From the NCBI GenBank assembly GCA_024699005.1, contig JAILQN010000073.1:1-7440 (forward strand): 7,440 nucleotides of DNA, given 5' to 3'. Both the position numbers and the translations under genes were made by a program. Below, in pieces: positions 1-5,167 of the stretch. The notes below the pieces were generated by a model. It did no database searches, was not told the DNA's origin, and saw nothing but the letters and a program-made list of their open reading frames with translations. Numbering within the stretch: position 1 is the stretch's first letter; each line of letters opens with the position of its first letter. This stretch comes from Clostridia bacterium (GTDB lineage: Bacteria > Bacillota_A > Clostridia > Oscillospirales > Acutalibacteraceae).

Positions 1-2
1 AC

Positions 3-32
3 AGGGATCTGATGAAGCAATACGGCAACTGA
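3..32 (+). CDS. C-terminal end of an upstream gene (partial)
   Basis: Frame 3 reads nine codons (ending Lys-Gln-Tyr-Gly-Asn) to a TGA at 30-32, twelve bases before the ATG of the next gene. Its position fits the end of a preceding gene of the same operon, with the next ribosome binding site overlapping its stop codon. Too little is visible to name a family. An alternative is that this stretch is not coding and that the next reading frame, which is also open back to base 2, extends upstream. The ribosome binding site before the ATG at 44 argues against that. Confidence 0.4.
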   Translation, partial: RDLMKQYGN

Positions 33-43
33 GGAAAGACCAT

Positions 44-2035
44 ATGAATCCTGAAATATACGCCGACGATCTGTCGCTCGCCGCGGATCATCTTATCAAA
101 AAGATCCCCGTCAACACCGTATTCAACACACATAACGCCGCGGATTTCAGCGAGAAATACGACAGTTATATCCTTGTATCCTCCGGCGACCGCGTGGGTG
201 AACTGCTCGCCGGAGCAATGAAGAGCGCTTCATCAAAGGATGAACCTGAAAAACGCTCCTTTTTTGTGGATGAGCTCCCATCTTTATACGATACCGGTGA
301 AGACTCTCACGGTTTCGAACTGGTTTATGAAGACGCCCTGCCTCCCCTCGATAATACGGCAGGCTTTATAACCGTCAACTGCGCAGATATATCAGACAGC
401 GACGCACTTCTTGAGAGAGCGGACAAGCTTCTTTCTGCTCTTGCAAAAGGAAAAGGCAACGCCTGTGTCGTATCCGTCGCCCTGCCTTCAACAGAGAGTT
501 ATCCGGACGGGCTCGAAAGGCTCGCGGAAAGAGAATACGGTTATTTCCTTGAATTTATCGAGCCAAAAACTCCGGAGAGAGAATACTGCGTTGCTGTAGA
601 AAAGCTCTGCCGCAAATACGTCTCACGGGGATTTGAGCGCCTGTTCCTTGTCAGATGCCCGAACGTTTTTGTATGCGATGAAGCAAAAACGCCGGATCTT
701 GATATAGAAAAAATTGTAAAAGACGCCTCGGAAACAGGCATAGTCAGTATCACAGACGGAGATTTTGACAACGTTTATTCCTTTACTTATGCCGCCGATG
801 CCGTCGGCGCGATGGTCCATCTTCTTTTTAACGGAGAAAAGGGCAACATATATAACTTCGCAAGCTTTCATGCTGCAGCGGGAGACATCAAACTCGCAAT
901 ACACAGGGAATACAGGAGCACGTTTGCTTTTGAATGTTCCTGCGCCCCATCGAAAAAGATCGGGTATCACTGTCTGGACAGACTCAAATATTCGATGACA
1001 GCCCCGAACAAATCCATGTTGAACAGTCCGTCAAGAGTAATGAACGGTTCCAAAGCTCTGAGACGGGTAGTCGCGGATATAGGAGGCAAAGAGATCAATA
1101 TCCACGAAAGCACGGACGTATACGGCGGCAAGCTCGACAGGATCAATTCCCTCGAGATGGAGATCCTGCGCGAGATCGACAGACTCTGCGAAAAACACGA
1201 CATAAATTATTTCCTTGCCGGCGGATCAATGCTCGGGGCCGTCCGCAACGGCAGGAACATTCCCTGGGACGACGATATCGACATCGCCTTTTTAAGGGAC
1301 GATTTCGACAAATTCCGGAAAGTAGCTGACAGCGAGCTTTCCGATAAATTCCTGCACTCATGCTACTATAACGACACGAAAAGCTTTTATCCCACCGATA
1401 AGATACGATACAAAGACACCTATTTCTCCACAAGGTACTCCTCTATCAACAAAGTACCCGACGGAGTATTCGTAGACCTTCTCGTACACGACAACACCTC
1501 CGGAAACGAGCTGATAGCCCACGCGCACAGGGAGCTCGTTTTCCGTCTGCGCGATATCCTTGAAAGGCTGTGGCAGAACCTCAGACCGGATCAGATCGAA
1601 AAGCCCTACAAGCGCCTCGCCTACCCGCTCATGCGGAAGATCCCGCTTAAGTTTTATCAGGGACTTGCGGAAAAATCATACGTTCTTTTCAGGAACAAAA
1701 AGGAATCCGGCAAAGTCATAGACAGCACCGGCAAGATTATAAGGACGGCAATGCTGCCCGGGGAAGAAATGAAGACGACAAAGAAGGTCCCCTTTGAGGA
1801 CGGCATGTTCCCGATCCCGGAGGATCCCGTTCCATATCTTTCCTATGTATACGGCGACGATTACATCCACGAGCCGCCCCTTTCCAAACGCTCCGCGCCG
1901 CATAATTTTGCGAGGATCGACCTCGGAGAGCACCTCTTCCATACGGAAAAGGACCCGTATTTCAGGGACGTCGACCTGAGAGGAGAACTGTACGAAACCG
2001 ACCGTTCCGCCAATGACGGAGGTAATAAATCTTGA
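44..2035 (+). CDS. Degenerate epimerase-like (SDR) domain fused to LicD-family transferase
   Basis: This 663-aa protein is predicted cytoplasmic, with no signal peptide or membrane segment. Residues about 1-345 resemble an extended short-chain dehydrogenase/NDP-sugar epimerase. The clearest match is the stretch at 244-274 (YSFTYAADAVGAM through GNIYNFAS), typical of the C-terminal half of these enzymes, and LVRCPNVFV (202-210) resembles their conserved arginine-proline strand. The nucleotide-binding turn is degraded: SSGDRVG at 46-52 stands where GxxGxxG is expected. Around Tyr181 the usual YxxxK is missing, with the lysine absent and the segment apparently shortened. Residues about 366-620 are a LicD domain: GGSMLGAVRNG (393-403), PWDDDIDIAF (407-416) with the acidic metal-binding cluster, FVDLLVHD (476-483), YVYGDDYIHEPP (601-612) and a following His620. 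LicD proteins transfer phosphocholine or related phospho-groups from CDP-activated donors onto surface glycans. The neighbouring glycerophosphotransferase and TagGH-like exporter support a role in decorating a teichoic-acid-like polymer. The start has GAGGAAAG at 31-38. The donor and acceptor cannot be told from sequence. LicD assignment is strong; the SDR ancestry of the N-terminus is likely but less certain. Confidence 0.88.
   Translation: MNPEIYADDLSLAADHLIKKIPVNTVFNTHNAADFSEKYDSYILVSSGDRVGELLAGAMKSASSKDEPEKRSFFVDELPSLYDTGEDSHGFELVYEDALPPLDNTAGFITVNCADISDSDALLERADKLLSALAKGKGNACVVSVALPSTESYPDGLERLAEREYGYFLEFIEPKTPEREYCVAVEKLCRKYVSRGFERLFLVRCPNVFVCDEAKTPDLDIEKIVKDASETGIVSITDGDFDNVYSFTYAADAVGAMVHLLFNGEKGNIYNFASFHAAAGDIKLAIHREYRSTFAFECSCAPSKKIGYHCLDRLKYSMTAPNKSMLNSPSRVMNGSKALRRVVADIGGKEINIHESTDVYGGKLDRINSLEMEILREIDRLCEKHDINYFLAGGSMLGAVRNGRNIPWDDDIDIAFLRDDFDKFRKVADSELSDKFLHSCYYNDTKSFYPTDKIRYKDTYFSTRYSSINKVPDGVFVDLLVHDNTSGNELIAHAHRELVFRLRDILERLWQNLRPDQIEKPYKRLAYPLMRKIPLKFYQGLAEKSYVLFRNKKESGKVIDSTGKIIRTAMLPGEEMKTTKKVPFEDGMFPIPEDPVPYLSYVYGDDYIHEPPLSKRSAPHNFARIDLGEHLFHTEKDPYFRDVDLRGELYETDRSANDGGNKS
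2018..2022 (+). promoter_or_regulatory. Ribosome binding site supporting a TTG start
   Basis: GGAGG lies nine bases before the TTG at 2032-2034, inside the last codons of the LicD-fusion gene. It decides the start of the glycerophosphotransferase: the next in-frame ATG (2065) has no comparable site. Confidence 0.8.
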
Positions 2036-3204
2036 AGAAGCAGGGCTTTCTGGACGGCTTGGCGATGCGCGGCTTAAATCTCATTTCCCGTTTTTGTTCA
2101 AAAAACAGAATAGTCTTTGAGAGCGGGCCGGAATTCTCCTGCAACACTTACCCGGTATACCGGTATCTTATCGACAACAAACACATTGATGAGGATACGC
2201 AGATTTTCTGGATCGTCAGGGACAGATCGCGGTATACGGACGGCATACCGAAAAACCACCGATATATCGAAGTCCGCGACCGGTTCTCTCCGCTGTCGCA
2301 GAAGCTGCCTTATTTCGCCTGCCTTGCAAGAGCTAAAATACTTGTTTACAGCAATCATCTCTTGGGGAAATATTCCGATAAACAGTACTCCGTCTGCCTT
2401 ATGCACGGGATGCCGCTCAAACGCACGCAGGAAGTCTACAGCATAGACGATGAATGCGACATCGTCATTTCCACCGGAGAGATTTTTGACGATATGCTGA
2501 TATCCGGCTTCGGCGTTTCCCGCGACAAACTGCTCCACTCCGATTTTCCTCGCTGCGAATATCTGTTCGGAACAAAAGACGCTCTTTCTCTCCTCGGGCT
2601 GTCCGGCTTTTCAAAAGTCATCATCTGGATGCCGACCTTCCGCAAAACCGGCCTGCAGCGTCAGTATGACATGGCGGTCAGCCAAACCGGGCTTCCGCTT
2701 CTCGGCTCCCCTGATGATCTTAAAAGCGCAGACAAAGCCTTATCCTTACTCGATATTCTTCTTCTCATCAAGCCCCACCCCGTAGAGGAGACGCACTATA
2801 ATTGTGACGGATGCAAAAATATCCGCATAGTGACCGATGAGCAGCTGCGGAACGCCGGGCTCCAGACGAACGAGCTCCTTGCCTGCTCCGACGCGCTCGT
2901 CACCGACTATTCGACCGTCTATTACGACTACCTTCTGACCGGGCATCCCATCGCCCTTTCCGATGACGATACAGAGGAATATGAAAAAAAGCGGGGTTTT
3001 TACTGTGACAAAATCAAAAATCTTCTTGTAGGCGAGAGACTGAGCACCCCTGACGATCTGATCGTTTTCGCAGGAAAAGTTCTGGAAGGCAAAGACGATT
3101 TAAAAGACCAACGCGAAGAAGTAAGCAAACTTATTCATCCATACTTCAAACCCGGGATCACCGCAGAAATCGGAGAGCTGATCTATAACAAACTCAAGCA
3201 ATGA
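2032..3204 (+). CDS. CDP-glycerol glycerophosphotransferase family protein (TagB/TagF-like)
   Basis: This 390-aa protein matches the Glyphos_transf family, which transfers glycerol-phosphate (or ribitol-phosphate) from the CDP-activated form to a lipid-linked glycan or a growing teichoic acid chain at the inner face of the membrane. The family landmarks appear in order: HGMPLKR (125-131), with the histidine usually taken as a catalytic residue; MPTFR (200-204); KPHP (247-250); and TDYSTVYYDY (291-300), the donor-binding region. The length is close to the single-domain TagB type and much shorter than TagF polymerases, which carry an extra N-terminal part, so a primer-type or single-addition enzyme is possible, but family length alone does not settle this. 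The TTG start overlaps the upstream TGA stop as TTGA and has a good ribosome binding site. The gene ends in an ATGA overlap with the permease gene, so translation of the three genes is probably coupled. Acceptor and exact polyol are unknown. Confidence 0.9.
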   Translation: MKKQGFLDGLAMRGLNLISRFCSKNRIVFESGPEFSCNTYPVYRYLIDNKHIDEDTQIFWIVRDRSRYTDGIPKNHRYIEVRDRFSPLSQKLPYFACLARAKILVYSNHLLGKYSDKQYSVCLMHGMPLKRTQEVYSIDDECDIVISTGEIFDDMLISGFGVSRDKLLHSDFPRCEYLFGTKDALSLLGLSGFSKVIIWMPTFRKTGLQRQYDMAVSQTGLPLLGSPDDLKSADKALSLLDILLLIKPHPVEETHYNCDGCKNIRIVTDEQLRNAGLQTNELLACSDALVTDYSTVYYDYLLTGHPIALSDDDTEEYEKKRGFYCDKIKNLLVGERLSTPDDLIVFAGKVLEGKDDLKDQREEVSKLIHPYFKPGITAEIGELIYNKLKQ

Positions 3205-3998
3205 AACTGTTTTTCTCTAATCTGAAAAAGTACAAGGGATATCTCACGTACGCTCCCGTGTCCATTCTGAAAACAGAGGTTTCCTCCACATACCTCAACT
3301 GGCTGTGGTGGTTCCTTGATCCTCTTTTTTTCATGCTCATATATACCTTTGTCGCGGGATTCATTTTCAATCAGAAAATCGAGTATTTCCCGATGTTCGT
3401 CTTTGTCGGTCTCAACACCTGGAACCTTTTCGATCACAGCGTCAGACGCGGCGTTGTGATGATGAAGTCCTACAGAGGCATAGTAACGAAGACTTACGTC
3501 CCGAAGTATATTTTCATGATCGTGCAGATGGCGGTGGAAAACATCAAATGCGCCATTGCTTATCTGCTGCTTGTCGGAATGATGATAATTTACAAAGTTC
3601 CGCCGACCTGGCATATCATAGAGTGCATCCCGCTTTTCATCGTTCTGAATATCATTACGTTCGCAGCATCGACCATCATGCTTCATCTCGGAGTATACTT
3701 TTCCGATATGGCAAAACTCGTGAACGTTTTTCTGCGGCTTACGTTTTATCTGACCGGCGTTTTTTACAGTATCGGCGCGAACAAAAGACTTTCCAAGGAA
3801 CATCCCTTCGTCCAGACCATGCTTCTTAAAGTCAATCCCGTAGCCTGTCTGATGGACGGACTCCGGAATTGCATCCTTTACGGAAAATCGCCGGACTGGC
3901 TGTGGGTCGGCATATGGACCGCTCTCGGATTGCTGTTCTGCGCTCTCGGCATTCATCTTATCCACAGATATGAAGCCGGCTACGCCAAGATTTCGTAG
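3201..3998 (+). CDS. tagG: ABC-2 type polysaccharide/teichoic acid export permease (TagG-like)
   Basis: This 265-aa integral membrane protein has about six hydrophobic segments, roughly 34-56, 62-78, 103-131, 136-166, 172-192 and 232-254. The N-terminal pattern (charged amphipathic start, then NWLWWFLDPLFFMLIY at 33-48) and the C-terminal VNPVACLMDGLRN (211-223) before the last membrane segment are characteristic of the TagG/Wzm family of polymer-exporting ABC permeases. It would form a dimeric channel with two copies of the ATPase encoded next, flipping an undecaprenyl-diphosphate-linked polymer to the outside. It overlaps the preceding gene by four bases (ATGA) and shows no strong ribosome binding site of its own, as expected for translational coupling. 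The choice of TagG over an O-antigen or capsule Wzm name rests on the glycerophosphotransferase and LicD neighbours; the family call itself is secure. Confidence 0.92.
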   Translation: MKLFFSNLKKYKGYLTYAPVSILKTEVSSTYLNWLWWFLDPLFFMLIYTFVAGFIFNQKIEYFPMFVFVGLNTWNLFDHSVRRGVVMMKSYRGIVTKTYVPKYIFMIVQMAVENIKCAIAYLLLVGMMIIYKVPPTWHIIECIPLFIVLNIITFAASTIMLHLGVYFSDMAKLVNVFLRLTFYLTGVFYSIGANKRLSKEHPFVQTMLLKVNPVACLMDGLRNCILYGKSPDWLWVGIWTALGLLFCALGIHLIHRYEAGYAKIS

Positions 3999-4002
3999 GA
4001 GG
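3997..4002 (+). promoter_or_regulatory. Ribosome binding site of the TagH-like ATPase gene
   Basis: A full AGGAGG overlaps the permease stop codon (TAG at 3996-3998) and stands eight bases before the ATG at 4011. It rules out the in-frame GTG at 4002, which lies within the site itself. Confidence 0.88.
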
Positions 4003-4010
4003 TGGTTTAC

Positions 4011-4763
4011 ATGGAAAACACTCCGGCACTTATAATCAAAGACCTTCACGTCATATATAAAACGGTACAGGCCCAGACCCTGTTCAGGGCTGTGCTGAGC
4101 CGCAAAAGCCAGATCAAAAAATTCGAAGCTATACGAGGAGTATCTTTTACTCTGAATAAAGGCGAGATCGTCGGACTTATCGGCAAGAACGGCAGCGGCA
4201 AATCGACTCTTCTGCGCGCCGTCGCAGACATATTCAAGCCGGACAGCGGCACCATCGATACCTGCGGAAACTCCGTTTCCCTCATGGCGATCGGCATAGG
4301 CTTTCAGAAAGAGCTTTCCGGCAGGGAAAACATATACCTCTCCGGCATGCTGCTGGGATATACCAAGGAATATATCGAGGAGCATTACGACGAGATAGTC
4401 GAGTTTTCGGAGCTCGGAGACTTCATAAATGCGCCGGTGGAGACCTATTCCAGCGGAATGTATTCCAAACTTGCTTTCTCCATAACGGCTATACTCGAAT
4501 CAGACATAATCCTTGTGGACGAGGTCCTGAGCGTAGGAGACGTGAATTTCAAGAAGAAAAGCTTTGCAAAGCTCAAAGAAATGATAGCTCAGGACGACAA
4601 AACAGTCCTTCTGGTATCTCACAACAGCGATACGATACGAAAGCTTTGTCACAGAGCTGTATGGCTTCACGACGGAAAACTGAAAATGGACGGTGACGTA
4701 AACTTGGTCGTCGATGCGTATGAAGATTTCATGGACAAAATATCCGCTGCAAAGAAGAAATAA
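4011..4763 (+). CDS. tagH: ABC transporter ATP-binding protein for polymer export (TagH/Wzt-like)
   Basis: This 250-aa nucleotide-binding subunit would power the permease encoded just upstream. Visible motifs are the Walker A loop GKNGSGKST (58-66), Q-loop Gln99 in GFQKELSGREN, signature YSSGMYSKL (146-154), Walker B IILVDE (166-171), the D-loop region LSVGD (173-177) followed by the Phe-Lys-rich stretch typical of this subfamily, and H-loop His204 in LVSHN. The long N-terminal lead with FRAVLSRK before the core domain and the VGD..F..K pattern are typical of polysaccharide/teichoic acid exporters. It ends at residue 250, soon after the ATPase core. It therefore lacks both the carbohydrate-binding C-terminal domain of some Wzt proteins and the long C-terminal extension of Bacillus subtilis TagH, so substrate recognition probably lies elsewhere. 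It is the last gene of the surface-polymer operon. Confidence 0.92.
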   Translation: MENTPALIIKDLHVIYKTVQAQTLFRAVLSRKSQIKKFEAIRGVSFTLNKGEIVGLIGKNGSGKSTLLRAVADIFKPDSGTIDTCGNSVSLMAIGIGFQKELSGRENIYLSGMLLGYTKEYIEEHYDEIVEFSELGDFINAPVETYSSGMYSKLAFSITAILESDIILVDEVLSVGDVNFKKKSFAKLKEMIAQDDKTVLLVSHNSDTIRKLCHRAVWLHDGKLKMDGDVNLVVDAYEDFMDKISAAKKK

Positions 4764-4778
4764 AAAAGACAAAACACC

Positions 4779-4807
4779 TTGCAATCATTCAAATTAAATG
4801 CTAATAT
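4779..4807 (+). promoter_or_regulatory. Candidate sigma-A type promoter for the V-type ATPase operon
   Basis: TTGCAA (4779-4784) and TAATAT (4802-4807) are separated by 17 bases and each match the vegetative consensus at four of six positions. TATTAT (4805-4810) is an alternative -10 with a longer spacer of 20 bases. Transcription would begin near 4814-4817, giving a leader of about 55 bases before the NtpF start. The region is AT-rich and is the only intergenic gap above 50 bases in the window, where a promoter between two unrelated operons is expected. Not proven by sequence alone. Confidence 0.45.
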
Positions 4808-4821
4808 TATAAGCATATTAA
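4794..4821. repeat. AT-rich inverted repeat over the putative -10 region
   Basis: The left arm TTAAATGCT (4794-4802) pairs with AGCAT (4812-4816) and, after one bulged A, TTAA (4818-4821), around a nine-base loop. It has no following T-run, so it is not a standard intrinsic terminator. It could be an operator-like dyad at the putative promoter, or chance symmetry in AT-rich DNA. Confidence 0.35.
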
Positions 4822-4830
4822 CATTCATTC

Positions 4831-4854
4831 ATTGCACATTGCAAATTGCACATT
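4831..4854 (+). repeat. Tandem 7-bp repeat (ATTGCAC/ATTGCAA), about 3.4 copies
   Basis: The heptamers ATTGCAC (4831-4837), ATTGCAA (4838-4844) and ATTGCAC (4845-4851) follow each other directly, and a partial ATT ends at 4854. Two ATTC tetramers (4823-4830) precede the array, so ATT-initial units run from 4823 onward. It sits six bases before the ribosome binding site of the NtpF gene, inside the predicted leader. Confidence 0.8.
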
Positions 4855-4859
4855 AAAAC

Positions 4860-4865
4860 GGAGAG
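4860..4865 (+). promoter_or_regulatory. Ribosome binding site deciding the NtpF start
   Basis: GGAGAG lies five bases before the ATG at 4871. The reading frame is open farther upstream, but that part is made of the heptamer repeat and would need a TTG at 4832 without a suitable site. Confidence 0.75.
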
Positions 4866-4870
4866 CGGAT

Positions 4871-5164
4871 ATGGCAGACAGAATGATCGATACAGTGCTT
4901 GACGCCGAGAATAAAAACAAAGAACGCATTGCCGAAGCGGAAGCAAAAGCCAGAGCAATTATATCCCGTGCCAATGCTGACGCTGAACGGATAAGTGATG
5001 AGATCATCGCAAAAGCGCGCAATGACGCGGAAGCAATAATAAAAAAGGGAAAGTCAGATGCATCTGATATATTATCGGCAGATCCTGCAGAAGCCCGCGC
5101 ATATGTCAATCCCTCCGCCATTGACGCAGCTGTAAAAACCGTCATCGATTACGTGGTCAGTTAA
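4871..5164 (+). CDS. ntpF: V-type ATP synthase peripheral-stalk subunit (G/H, NtpF-like)
   Basis: This 97-aa, highly charged and alanine/glutamate-rich protein has an almost continuous predicted coiled coil from about residue 8 to 66, with repeated AEAxA-, ADAER- and NDAEAI-type heptads. It then has a short C-terminal segment, AIDAAVKTVIDYVVS (83-97). Small coiled-coil proteins of this kind directly before subunit I are the G/H-type (NtpF) stalk subunit, which pairs with subunit E to form the peripheral stalks holding the catalytic head against the membrane stator. Sequence alone is low-complexity, so position decides the call: subunit I follows after three bases and subunit K after that, matching the F-I-K order of the Enterococcus hirae ntp operon. 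It appears to be the first gene of the operon, behind the putative promoter. Confidence 0.82.
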   Translation: MADRMIDTVLDAENKNKERIAEAEAKARAIISRANADAERISDEIIAKARNDAEAIIKKGKSDASDILSADPAEARAYVNPSAIDAAVKTVIDYVVS

Positions 5165-5167
5165 GCT

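Noticed and set aside
4002..4010. GTG at 4002 as the start of the export ATPase
   Set aside because: The GTG lies within the end of the AGGAGG site itself; ATG 4011 has ideal spacing.
3183..4385. Long antisense open frame of 400 codons on the minus strand
   Set aside because: It lies wholly opposite the permease and ATPase genes, which have clear family motifs; its translation shows no recognisable domain and is rich in His and Asp as expected from a shadow frame.
4794..4821. Intrinsic terminator for the surface-polymer operon
   Set aside because: The stem is AT-rich and bulged, and no run of T follows it.
4823..4854. CRISPR-like or phage attachment repeat
   Set aside because: The units are only seven bases, directly adjoining with no spacers, and no integrase, Cas gene or tRNA is nearby.
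4832..4870. TTG at 4832 as the NtpF start
   Set aside because: It would translate the heptamer repeat, has no ribosome binding site, and a good ATG with GGAGAG follows at 4871.
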